Positions 28,532 through 36,762 of a DNA stretch of 38,298 nucleotides are shown here, piece by piece. The notes below the pieces were generated by a model. It was not told the origin of the DNA and made no database searches. It saw only the letters and a program-made list of their open reading frames with translations. Positions within the stretch are counted from its first letter, which is position 1. Every line of letters starts with the position of its first letter. Source of the stretch: Verrucomicrobiia bacterium (GTDB taxonomy: Bacteria; Verrucomicrobiota; Verrucomicrobiia; Verrucomicrobiales; DEV007); the NCBI GenBank assembly GCA_020439995.1, contig JAGROY010000021.1, positions 1 through 38,298 on the forward strand, given 5' to 3'. Both the position numbers and the translations under genes were made by a program.

Positions 28532-31276
28532 GTGAAGCACACGAAGCGAGCCGCCAGGAAGGTATTGCTCATCGGCTGGGACGGGGCTGACTGGGAGCAC
28601 ATTGATCCCTTGCTTGATGAAGGCTTGCTGCCAGGCCTGGCATCGCTAATCGCTCGGGGAGCTAGAGGAAATCTAGCATCTCTGCAGCCGATGTTGTCGC
28701 CGATGCTTTGGAACTCTATTGCCACCGGCAAGTTACCGGACAAGCACGGCATTCACGGTTTCACAGAGCCCGATCCCTATCGCGGAGGGATTCGCGCGGC
28801 GTCGAGTTTTTCACGGACTTCACGCGCCTTGTGGAATATCCTGACATTGCGCGGCATGCGATCGAATGTCGTCGGCTGGTGGGCCAGCCATCCCGCTGAG
28901 CCCATCCTGGGCAATATTGTGACCAATGGATTCAACGGCATTCATTGTGATTCAGAGCACGGCTGGCAAGTTCGCCCTGGCACCATTCATCCAGAATCCC
29001 GGACGGCGGAACTGGCCCGTCTCCGCGTGTTGCCCGAAGAAATCGTCCCTGAACAGATCTTGCCATTCATTCCTGAAGCGGCACGCATTGATCAGGTAAA
29101 CGACAAACGCCTGCGCACTTTTTGCGAACTGCTGAGCGATTGCGCATCCGTGCAGGCAGTCACCACCAAGCTCCTGGAAGAGGATGACTGGGATCTGACG
29201 GCGGTCTATTTTGATTCCATCGATCACTTCTGCCATGGATTCATGAACTACCATCCGCCGCAGATGGAGAACGTGACGGAGGAGGATTTCTCGCTTTACA
29301 GGGATGTTATCCGCGGTGCTTATCAGTTCCACGATATGTTGCTGCAACGGCAACTGCAACTGGCAGGCCCGGATGCAACAGTGGTTCTCTGCTCCGACCA
29401 TGGGTTCCAGTCGGGCGGACGTCGTCCGCTCGCCATGCCGCGTGAACCCGCCGGGCCTGCCGTGTGGCATCGGCACTACGGCATCGCGGTGATGGCAGGG
29501 CCAGGCATCCGGCAAGGAGCAACGATAGAAGGTGCCTGCCTGACTGATATCGCTCCCACCATTCTGCATCTGTTAGGGCTTCCGCTTGGTTCAGACATGG
29601 ATGGTCGCGTCCTCGTTGGAGCACTCCGAGATCCGGCACCTCCATGCACGATTGCCTCATGGGACGATCTCCCCGGAGACTGTGGTATGCGAAAAGAGAC
29701 GGCAACTGCTGTCGGCGATGAGGACAAAGGTGACCATCTGCTTCACCACTTCGTCGCGCTCGGCTACATTGACGATCCCGGCCCCGACAAAGATCGCGCT
29801 GCCGAATCTTCTCGCATCGAGCTGAACTACAATCTCGCGCGCGTCTACCTTTCAACTCACCGTAGTGCTGAGGCTCTTCCGTTGCTGACTGGCATTGTCC
29901 GCGAACGCCCATGGGAGTCGCGTTTCTGGAGCTCGCTGGCACACTGTTGTCTCAAACAAGGGTATCTGAGTCAGGCGGAATCGATTCTTCAAAACCTTTA
30001 CTCCCACTGCGATCGCATCCCCTCCGGTGCCCGACTGTTGCAAGCCGCAATTTGTGAAGCCAATGACGAACGTCTAGAAGCCTTAGAGCACCTCGAAACC
30101 GCACGGCAACAAGACTCCGCCAACTCAGAGGTGCTGACGGCAATTGGACGTCTGCACCTCGTCCAGAAGAACTATGCAGAGGCCGAGGCAGCCTTTCGAT
30201 CCGCACTCAGTATCCATCCAGAATCCCCGATTGCGCTGCAGGGGCTCTCATCAGTCCACCTCCGCCGACACGAGAATCAGGACGCGCTAGACACTGCGCT
30301 GGAAGCGCTGAGCCTCTTGCCGCATCTACCGAAGTCGCAACTCAATTGCGGCATCGCATTGGCCAGATTGGGGCATCCGAAGCTCGCGATTCAGGCGTTT
30401 CAGCGACTACTCGAAATGAATGCGCTGACTCTTGTGGCCCACCGATGGCTGGCCGCTCTTTATCGTCAGGAACTGGAAATGCCAGCGATGGCCGACTTTC
30501 ATCGTGATCAGGCCCGGAGCATTCGCTCGCATGCGTCTACTTCGGGCATCGGCAAAAGCGATGTTCGCTCACGCATGCTGGATCTGCCGGACATTCCTCC
30601 CATTGCCGAAAGACTGGCAGTGCTGGAGCGCGAACGACCGCTTCCAAAAACCGCAACAGATTCGGCCAGTGCTTCCTTTTCCCTCAAACAACGTGAACGG
30701 GTCATCGTGTCCGGCCTGCCGCGATCAGGCACTTCGCTCATGATGCGAATGCTCGCTACTGGAGGACTGGAGGCGATGACTGATGGTGCCCGCAGCGCGG
30801 ATTTCGACAATCCGAAGGGATATTTCGAGTGGGAACCGGTCAAGCGACTCGCAAGTGATCCATCAGTGATCGATCACCCTGACCTTGATACCAAAGCCGT
30901 CAAAGTGGTGTCGATGCTGCTTCCCCACCTCCCCAAGCACCGTGACTACAGGATCATTTTCATGCTCCGGCCGACGGAAGAAGTGCTGAAATCTCAAATG
31001 AAAATGCTCACGCGCGTCGGCGGCAAAATGGAGAGGCTGCCTGATGCAGACGATTTGGAGAAGCATCGCGATGCGATTTTGAGTTACTTGCGGACTCTTC
31101 CGAATGTTGAGCTGCTGACCATCGACTACCCCGAAATGATCGCCGCGCCTGACCGCGCGATTGAGGCGGTGATAGACTTCCTCGGAAGCGAGCACCTCCC
31201 CGTCAGGCACAAAATGGCAGCTGCCATCGTTCCTGAGTTGTACAGGAATCGTTCGCATGTTCTTCGTACCACTTGA
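28532..31276 (+). CDS. Fusion of AP-superfamily phosphodiesterase, TPR and sulfotransferase domains
   Basis: A 914-residue protein with three parts. Residues 10-360 are a type I phosphodiesterase/alkaline-phosphatase-superfamily domain: LIGWDGADW with metal Asp17, SPMLWNSIATGK, VYFDSIDHFCHG (metal Asp/His) and SDHGF (289-292). The residue after LW, normally the Thr nucleophile, is Asn61, with Ser next. Residues about 425-660 are TPR repeats (e.g. NYAEAEAAFRSALSIHPES). Residues 722-914 are a sulfotransferase-like domain whose P-loop is SGLPRSGTSLMMRM (727-740), the 5'-phosphosulfate site for PAPS. There is no signal peptide, so it is probably cytoplasmic. The start is GTG with AGG upstream. 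It could transfer sulfate to a glycan or protein while TPRs hold the partner. The substrate is unknown. Confidence 0.85.
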   Translation: MKHTKRAARKVLLIGWDGADWEHIDPLLDEGLLPGLASLIARGARGNLASLQPMLSPMLWNSIATGKLPDKHGIHGFTEPDPYRGGIRAASSFSRTSRALWNILTLRGMRSNVVGWWASHPAEPILGNIVTNGFNGIHCDSEHGWQVRPGTIHPESRTAELARLRVLPEEIVPEQILPFIPEAARIDQVNDKRLRTFCELLSDCASVQAVTTKLLEEDDWDLTAVYFDSIDHFCHGFMNYHPPQMENVTEEDFSLYRDVIRGAYQFHDMLLQRQLQLAGPDATVVLCSDHGFQSGGRRPLAMPREPAGPAVWHRHYGIAVMAGPGIRQGATIEGACLTDIAPTILHLLGLPLGSDMDGRVLVGALRDPAPPCTIASWDDLPGDCGMRKETATAVGDEDKGDHLLHHFVALGYIDDPGPDKDRAAESSRIELNYNLARVYLSTHRSAEALPLLTGIVRERPWESRFWSSLAHCCLKQGYLSQAESILQNLYSHCDRIPSGARLLQAAICEANDERLEALEHLETARQQDSANSEVLTAIGRLHLVQKNYAEAEAAFRSALSIHPESPIALQGLSSVHLRRHENQDALDTALEALSLLPHLPKSQLNCGIALARLGHPKLAIQAFQRLLEMNALTLVAHRWLAALYRQELEMPAMADFHRDQARSIRSHASTSGIGKSDVRSRMLDLPDIPPIAERLAVLERERPLPKTATDSASASFSLKQRERVIVSGLPRSGTSLMMRMLATGGLEAMTDGARSADFDNPKGYFEWEPVKRLASDPSVIDHPDLDTKAVKVVSMLLPHLPKHRDYRIIFMLRPTEEVLKSQMKMLTRVGGKMERLPDADDLEKHRDAILSYLRTLPNVELLTIDYPEMIAAPDRAIEAVIDFLGSEHLPVRHKMAAAIVPELYRNRSHVLRTT

Positions 31277-31290
31277 TTCCCGCCGCCATC

Positions 31291-31614
31291 ATGAGTACCC
31301 CAGCCAATTCTGTTTCATTCCTACGCAAGTCCGGCATCGCTGAGGGCATCTCGTTCCTTTTGCTGGTCGGCATCGCTATGCCGCTAAAGTACCTCGCCGA
31401 TAAGCCGATGGCGGTGTCAATCGTTGGCTGGATTCACGGTGTGCTCTTCGTCATTTTCTGCGTCGCGCTCGTCAAAACCTACGCCTATGCAAAGTGGCCT
31501 GCGACACGCTGTATCTTTGTATTCATCGCCGCACTGCTTCCATTTGGCCCCTTCGCGATCGATGGGAAAATGAAGCGCTGGCAGAGCGAAGCGGACTCGC
31601 AGTCACTACAGTGA
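31291..31614 (+). CDS. DUF3817 integral membrane protein
   Basis: A 107-residue membrane protein with three hydrophobic helices. It has the DUF3817 pattern: RKSGIAEGISFLLLVGIAMPLKY, then GWIHGVLFVIFCVAL, then a last helix ending LPFGPF. The function of the family is unknown. ATG 31291 is preferred over TTG 31273, which would overlap the fusion gene. Its last nine bases overlap the end of the convergent recR. Confidence 0.85.
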   Translation: MSTPANSVSFLRKSGIAEGISFLLLVGIAMPLKYLADKPMAVSIVGWIHGVLFVIFCVALVKTYAYAKWPATRCIFVFIAALLPFGPFAIDGKMKRWQSEADSQSLQ

Positions 31615-32226
31615 ACGTCGCCCGTCGAGAGCGCGGAACAACGTCAACTCATCTGCGGATTCCAGCCCGCCCCCTGCGGGCATCCCCTGTGCGATGCGGG
31701 TGATCGCCAATGGCCGTCCAAGGTCGATCCGCTTCAAATGGTCGGCCAGAAAACTTGCGGTCGCCTCCCCTTCCACATCGGATCCTACCGCCAGAATAAT
31801 TTCGTTCACCTCACCATTTTTGATGCGTTGCACCAGCGAGTCGATTCGGAGTTCGTCAGGGCCAATGTTGTCGAGAGGTGAAATCTTGCCGCCGAGGCTG
31901 TGGTAGTGCCCTCGGAACGCCCCAGTGCGTTCGATTGGCAGCATGTCTGTCGGCTGCTCGACCACGCATATGCACTCGGTGTTGCGATCGGGATCATTGC
32001 AGAAGTCGCACCCATCCTGCCCGCTCGCAAAGAACCCACAGAAACGACAGAATGCGACTTGTTCCTTGGCGCTCCGGATCGCTCCTGAAAACTCGAAAGC
32101 AAACTCACCCTTTGCCCGAAGCAGCCAGATAGCAATCCGCTCAGCGCTCTTCGGACCAATTCCTGGCAGCCGCTTCAGATGCGAGATCAAGTCGACGATC
32201 TCTGCTGGATAACCAACCCTTCTCAC
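31606..32226 (-). CDS. recR: Recombination mediator RecR
   Basis: A 206-residue RecR. The helix-hairpin-helix is at LKRLPGIGPKSAERIAIWLL, the zinc finger is CRFCGF...CDFCND, and the Toprim domain has CVVEQPTD and a late EGEATASFLADHL. RecR works with RecF or RecO to load RecA at gaps. It starts with GTG overlapping the stop of the upstream membrane-protein gene (GTGA), so it is translationally coupled to it instead of to dnaX as in many bacteria. It overlaps the convergent DUF3817 gene by nine bases. Confidence 0.96.
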   Translation of the reverse strand: MRRVGYPAEIVDLISHLKRLPGIGPKSAERIAIWLLRAKGEFAFEFSGAIRSAKEQVAFCRFCGFFASGQDGCDFCNDPDRNTECICVVEQPTDMLPIERTGAFRGHYHSLGGKISPLDNIGPDELRIDSLVQRIKNGEVNEIILAVGSDVEGEATASFLADHLKRIDLGRPLAITRIAQGMPAGGGLESADELTLFRALDGRRSL

Positions 32227-33734
32227 AGTTTTTCGCTTGCAGGCTGTGGCTCGTCCTCTTCGAAGTCGTCCATAAACATCTCCACAGCATCCACTGAATC
32301 ACTTTCCCTGAGCAGAACAGCCGGGATTGCCTCGTCAGCAAGACCAGCTGCAGCCTCGGAGTCCTGCCAGTCTTCGTCTACCTTTTCCCCGCGAGCCACT
32401 GCTTCAAAGTAAGCCAGCACAGGATCAGAACCATCGTCGGGACGGGCGTCCCTGAATCGCTTCAGCGCCTCATCGTTCAGATTGGATCGCAGGTAAATGA
32501 TACCTTCCCAGAATGCATCGCGCAATTCCCGCTGCCCTTCTGGAAATTCCTCCGTCATCCCAAGCAGCTCGTATACTTCGACTGGAAGCCCTGATGTTGG
32601 ATCGCTGATCATCTCTAGCGGACGCACTTCGATATCCGCTCCTGACAGGCGATGCGCCCTTGCACCGACAACGATACGCGATCCGAAGCGGCGATTCATC
32701 AGCGACAGCGCCCGGCTTTCGCTCTTGGATTCAACAGGAATCTCCTCGTCAGTTCCGTTCCAGGTGACAGTTTCAAGACCTATACCGAACCGAAGCTCAC
32801 GAGCAGCTGACGTGGCTCCAGCCTCGCGGTATCCGGAAAGATGCCGCTCCAGCAATAGCGCCGCTTTGCAGCCTCCCACAATGTCGTCATGGGCGCTCAC
32901 CGAATCATCCTTTTGATCAAACGCAGCCCTCACAAAATCCGGCCCCACCTCGGGAGATGAAGCGCCGGCAGATCGAAGGAAGGTGCTCACTAGCTCAAGA
33001 AAGGCCCGTGCTGCACCAGGGTATCCATCTACTTCGTCTCTGGGTGGAAATACCGAGCAAACCAGCACACAACGCATGTCCCGCTGGCTTTCAATCACCT
33101 CGATCGCTTCGATCACCTCGTCCGCGTCGGCACTTGAATCTTCCCTAACATTGTCAGATGGCAAATCTGACACGACCGCCTCTGCCGCAGGTTTCGATTT
33201 TTCCACTGCTGCGGCGATAGCCATCTCCGGCGTCCGCACACGGGCTTCTCCGCCGGGAAACGACTGTGATTTCCGACTTCCCCGACTTGGCCTCTGCCCC
33301 TGATGAGGTTCATTTTCATCCTCAGTCTCATCCAAGGTTTGAGGCTGCCCAGGAAAAACGACGAGTGCCGACAGTGCTGCGGATAGAATCCCAGCCAACC
33401 AGGAAAACGGCTCGAGCTTCCATCCGATCAGAGCCACTACAGGCGACAGGAAGAACGTAATGAGCACCGCTCCTAACACTATTACCAAACGCCGGGCAAA
33501 ATGCGGAATGCTCGAAACCGCCAAAGCGGTCGCAGTGGCAGCCAGAACCAGAATCGCTAACTGTCCGTTCGCAAACTCAGTGGCATGTTTGATTTTCCCG
33601 AAGATTGGGCTCTGGTCATAAAACCCATAAAGAAAATCAATTGGCACCGCAAACGCTCCCGTCCACTTTAAGGCTGCGGACAAAACAGAAGCGACCAAGC
33701 CGAGCGCGAGGCACATGGCGAACTTTTTAAACAT
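32223..33734 (-). CDS. Membrane protein with a decayed class III cyclase domain
   Basis: A 503-residue protein with four N-terminal helices (about 5-25, 57-76, 83-104, 108-127), a long acidic/basic linker (130-215) and a C-terminal domain at 220-391 that follows adenylate-cyclase topology. MRCVLVCSVF aligns with the first metal-binding strand and LRFGIGLETV with the GIGI segment; SLMNRRFGSRIVVGARAH and EVRPLEM...GLPVEVYELLG match the end. The metal-binding Asp positions are Phe/Pro or lost, so catalysis is unlikely. A TPR-like tail (400-450) and an acidic C-terminus follow. GGAAG precedes the ATG. It is coupled to recR. The assignment is by eye and needs a structure match. Confidence 0.65.
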   Translation of the reverse strand: MFKKFAMCLALGLVASVLSAALKWTGAFAVPIDFLYGFYDQSPIFGKIKHATEFANGQLAILVLAATATALAVSSIPHFARRLVIVLGAVLITFFLSPVVALIGWKLEPFSWLAGILSAALSALVVFPGQPQTLDETEDENEPHQGQRPSRGSRKSQSFPGGEARVRTPEMAIAAAVEKSKPAAEAVVSDLPSDNVREDSSADADEVIEAIEVIESQRDMRCVLVCSVFPPRDEVDGYPGAARAFLELVSTFLRSAGASSPEVGPDFVRAAFDQKDDSVSAHDDIVGGCKAALLLERHLSGYREAGATSAARELRFGIGLETVTWNGTDEEIPVESKSESRALSLMNRRFGSRIVVGARAHRLSGADIEVRPLEMISDPTSGLPVEVYELLGMTEEFPEGQRELRDAFWEGIIYLRSNLNDEALKRFRDARPDDGSDPVLAYFEAVARGEKVDEDWQDSEAAAGLADEAIPAVLLRESDSVDAVEMFMDDFEEDEPQPASEKL

Positions 33735-33846
33735 CAGTGACTTCCGTAGTTCATTTCAGTGGGATAAATAGTTAACGAGCGAGTATCTTCCAAATCACAG
33801 CGGGTTCCAGCCAAAACTTTCCCAGCCTGTGCCGCGATGTGCCGCG

Positions 33847-34803
33847 CTATGCGTTTAGAAGCGCCCTGACATGGGCCTCACATGCGCACGCGAGTCCGTC
33901 CACATTGTAGCCCCCCTCAAGCACAGAAACGATCCGCGATTCCGCCGAACGACTCGCCAGCCCTGTGAGCATTCCCGTCAACGTTGCAAAATCCTCATCC
34001 GTTAGCAGGAAGTTCCCTAGTGGGTCATCGATTCGTGAATCAAACCCGGCCGAGATTAGAATCAGATCCGGCTTGAAATCCTCCATGGCTGGAAGGAAGC
34101 GATCTTCAAACGCCTGGCCGATCTGTGCCATGCCCGTGCCTGCCGGTAGTGGTGCGTTCATCGTAGTGCCGCGCCCTTTTGCTGCGCCAGTCTCTTCCCT
34201 GGCACCGGTGCCTGGATACCATGGAGACTGGTGGGTAGAAAAATAGAAGACGCTTGGATCCTCGTAGAAAATATCCTGCGTGCCATTGCCATGATGAACA
34301 TCCCAGTCAATGATCGCCACCTTTTCCGCTCCGTGTTTCTTCTGCGCATACCGGGCAGCGATAGCAGCACTGTTAAAAACACAGAAGCCCATGCCGCGAC
34401 TGGGCGTCGCGTGGTGGCCGGGCGGGCGCACAGCACAGAACGCATTGCGAACTTCACCGGTATAAATCGCATCCACCGCGTTCAACGTTGCCCCCACCGC
34501 ATGCAGAGCCACTTGCAATGTGTCAGCGCACACATTGGTATCTCCCGTACTCAGAAGGCTGCGCCCTCCACGAATCTCCTCACGCGCCAGCGCTACATAT
34601 GCAGGATCATGGCAGCGCTCGATTTCCTCATCGCCTGCCTCGCGGGATTTCAATCGCACAATCCCATCGTGCTCCAGCAACTTTGATTCCGTAAAACGCT
34701 TGCTGATCGCCCGGTAACGCGCACTCGATTCGGGATGCCCGGCTCCAGTGTCGTGCTTCACAAATCGATCTTCTTCCAGCAGGATTCCAGTAATCTTCTT
34801 CAT
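33847..34803 (-). CDS. Histone deacetylase-family (class II-like) deacetylase
   Basis: A 318-residue arginase/deacetylase-fold enzyme. RPPGHHA supplies the catalytic His pair, DWDVHHGNGTQDIFY the zinc-binding Asp and His, and SAGFDSRIDDPLGN the second zinc Asp; a Tyr/Gly-rich LEGGYN ends the pocket. Bacterial members remove acetyl groups from polyamines or other small molecules or proteins, and the target is not evident here. The Met at 34803 is chosen. The open frame up to 34887 would overlap the divergent FabZ-like gene's start. Confidence 0.92.
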   Translation of the reverse strand: MKKITGILLEEDRFVKHDTGAGHPESSARYRAISKRFTESKLLEHDGIVRLKSREAGDEEIERCHDPAYVALAREEIRGGRSLLSTGDTNVCADTLQVALHAVGATLNAVDAIYTGEVRNAFCAVRPPGHHATPSRGMGFCVFNSAAIAARYAQKKHGAEKVAIIDWDVHHGNGTQDIFYEDPSVFYFSTHQSPWYPGTGAREETGAAKGRGTTMNAPLPAGTGMAQIGQAFEDRFLPAMEDFKPDLILISAGFDSRIDDPLGNFLLTDEDFATLTGMLTGLASRSAESRIVSVLEGGYNVDGLACACEAHVRALLNA

Positions 34804-34879
34804 TCCAAGACCGCTACCAGACGTCGCCCGTTGTTGCAATATTGCTCGCCGATCCGACATTTTTCGGCACTTTGCCATT

Positions 34880-35344
34880 GTGGACATCAGCGTTGATCAA
34901 AATATCCTCAATGAAGCACTGGCAAACCTCCCTCACGGCAGGGAGTTTCGCTTTCTAGACGAACTCTCGCAGCTCGATTTTGGCAAGTCAGGAACAGCCC
35001 ACTACCTCGTCCGCGGCGATGAGCCCTACCTGGCAGCACACTTTCCCGGGCAGCCCATGATGCCCGGCGTGATTCTGATCGAAGCCATCGCACAACTGGG
35101 CGGCGTCATTTGCCAGAATGATCCTGAACACCCGAAGCTCCACGACGTTCGGCTGACCGCCATTCGCAATGCCAAAATCCTCGGAGCAGCTTCGCCAGGT
35201 GACACCCTTCGCATTCAGGCATCGATCGAAGGCCGCATGGGGGGGCTGGTGCAGGTGGCAGGCGACGTAGATATTCGAACTGACGATGGACAATGGCGTC
35301 CACTTGCAAGCGGACGCGTAACGCTCAGCGGAGACCTGCCGTGA
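34880..35344 (+). CDS. FabZ-like 3-hydroxyacyl-ACP dehydratase
   Basis: A 154-residue hot-dog-fold protein. AAHFPGQPMMPGVILIEAIAQLGG contains the FabZ catalytic His (HFPG) and Glu (IEAIAQ). FabZ removes water from 3-hydroxyacyl-ACP in fatty-acid or lipid A precursor synthesis. GTG at 34880 is the most reasonable start because no ATG lies nearby, and the longer open frame from 34748 runs antisense to the deacetylase gene. It is separated from the divergent deacetylase by 76 bp. No other fatty-acid genes lie nearby, so it could be a special-purpose dehydratase. Confidence 0.85.
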   Translation: MDISVDQNILNEALANLPHGREFRFLDELSQLDFGKSGTAHYLVRGDEPYLAAHFPGQPMMPGVILIEAIAQLGGVICQNDPEHPKLHDVRLTAIRNAKILGAASPGDTLRIQASIEGRMGGLVQVAGDVDIRTDDGQWRPLASGRVTLSGDLP

Positions 35345-35399
35345 TAACTTTGAAATTGAAGGTGGCCAGTGCGGCGTAGCGTCCCTACGGTGCAAATCG

Positions 35400-36140
35400 A
35401 TGGATCGTACCCTGCTTGTAATCCCCTGCTTCAAAGAGCGTCGGCGACTGCCGGGGTTTCTTGACACACTGTGCCCCGCAATCGAAGCGTCCGGCCTTCC
35501 CATTGACCTGCTGGCAGTCGACGACGGTTCAGGCAAAGAAGAAGCACAGTTTTTGAACGCACTCATCGAACGCCACCAGCAACGATGGGCGTTCGTGCAC
35601 CCGGCACTACTGTTAGAGCGGAACCGAGGCAAAGGCGGCGCTGTCTATGCTGGCTGGGATCACGCTGAGGACACCAATCGATGGCTGGCATTCGTCGATG
35701 CCGATGGTGCCATTTCCGCAAATGAGATCATCCGCGTCCTGAACATCGTCTTCGCAGGAGCAGCCAGTGACACTGAGCAGCGATCATGGTTTGGAGTGCG
35801 AACCGGTGCCGACGGCACCGAAGTGGACCGCACCCCTTTGCGCAGGCTCACTGGTCGGGTATTCGCGCTGATGGTGCGAATTCTCTTCAGGATGCCCGTG
35901 CCGGACACCCAGTGCGGCTTCAAGATTGTTCCCCGGAGTTGGTTCGGCAGCTGCCGCAAGAACCTGATCGAAGAGCGCTTCTGCTTCGACATCGAGATGG
36001 CCTACTGGCTCCAGCGCCAGGGAGTCTCGATCACTTCGATTCCGATCAGCTGGAGAGAAACCGCCGGCAGCCATCTGGGACTGAAGCACGTCCTGCAGAT
36101 GTTCGCGTCCGTCCTCGTTCTCCGACGTCGGCTCGATTGA
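35400..36140 (+). CDS. Family 2 glycosyltransferase (dolichyl-phosphate glucosyltransferase-like)
   Basis: A 246-residue GT-A enzyme. VIPCFKERRRLPGFL opens the nucleotide-sugar domain, AVDDGS is the first acidic motif, and RGKGGAVYAGW and FVDADGA (the DxD metal site) follow. PDTQCGFKIVP and ERFCFDIEMAYWLQ match the polyprenyl-phosphate sugar transferases (DPG/DPM synthases). There is no clear membrane helix. It probably loads a sugar onto a lipid carrier for glycan or glycoprotein building. It sits 55 bp after the FabZ-like gene with no clear ribosome binding site. Confidence 0.85.
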   Translation: MDRTLLVIPCFKERRRLPGFLDTLCPAIEASGLPIDLLAVDDGSGKEEAQFLNALIERHQQRWAFVHPALLLERNRGKGGAVYAGWDHAEDTNRWLAFVDADGAISANEIIRVLNIVFAGAASDTEQRSWFGVRTGADGTEVDRTPLRRLTGRVFALMVRILFRMPVPDTQCGFKIVPRSWFGSCRKNLIEERFCFDIEMAYWLQRQGVSITSIPISWRETAGSHLGLKHVLQMFASVLVLRRRLD

Positions 36141-36242
36141 AGCGCTTACTCATCTCATCAGGCTTCGCGCCTTTGCGTATTCGCGGTTCATCTATTTCCC
36201 TTTCAAGGTTGAATCCCCCGCCTCCCCGACTAGCGTGATCGG

Positions 36243-36659
36243 GTGGACACTCCTCAGCTTCGCAAACGACACACCGTTCTCTACGACAGTGACTGCCCAC
36301 TGTGCACCTTCCAGATGCGGCTGCTCACCTGGTTAGACTGGTTTAACAAAGTCGACCTTCGCCCTATCAATGATCCAGAAGCAGCTGCCATTGCTCCCCA
36401 GTTGACCCGCGCCGACCTTCAGGAAGCGATCCACTGCATCACTCCTGCTGGCGAAATTCATCGCGGTGCCCGCGCCCTGCGCTTTCTCGGCATGCGCATG
36501 CCCGCCCTGCTGCCCATGGGATTATTTCTCTGGTTCCCGGGCGTCATCTTCTTCGCCGAGAAAGTCTACATGTGGATCAGCCGGAACCGCCTGCTTTTAA
36601 GCAAATGGTTCGGCTGCAAAGGAGCCTGCGCCATCATGCCCGAACGCAAGCGCGATTAG
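36243..36659 (+). CDS. DCC-family (DUF393) thiol-disulfide oxidoreductase-like protein
   Basis: A 138-residue DUF393 protein. YDSDCPLCTFQMR holds the DxxCxxC motif that names the DCC family, followed by LRPINDPEAAAIA and a late hydrophobic FFAEKVYMWISRNR segment. Thioredoxin-like redox activity is assumed for the family, not shown. The start is GTG at 36243. It probably follows the glycosyltransferase gene in one transcript, though 102 bp separate them. Confidence 0.88.
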   Translation: MDTPQLRKRHTVLYDSDCPLCTFQMRLLTWLDWFNKVDLRPINDPEAAAIAPQLTRADLQEAIHCITPAGEIHRGARALRFLGMRMPALLPMGLFLWFPGVIFFAEKVYMWISRNRLLLSKWFGCKGACAIMPERKRD

Positions 36660-36762
36660 GCATTGCGCAGCTCTCACATCTGATCCATCGGCTACTGCGA
36701 TGTCGTTGCAGGTGCAGCGCAAGCACCAGGCATGCCTATGCGATCCGGATTGCGCAAACCGT

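Noticed and set aside
34804..34887. N-terminal extension of the deacetylase from 34887
   Set aside because: It would overlap the divergent FabZ-like start and precedes the conserved beginning of the family.
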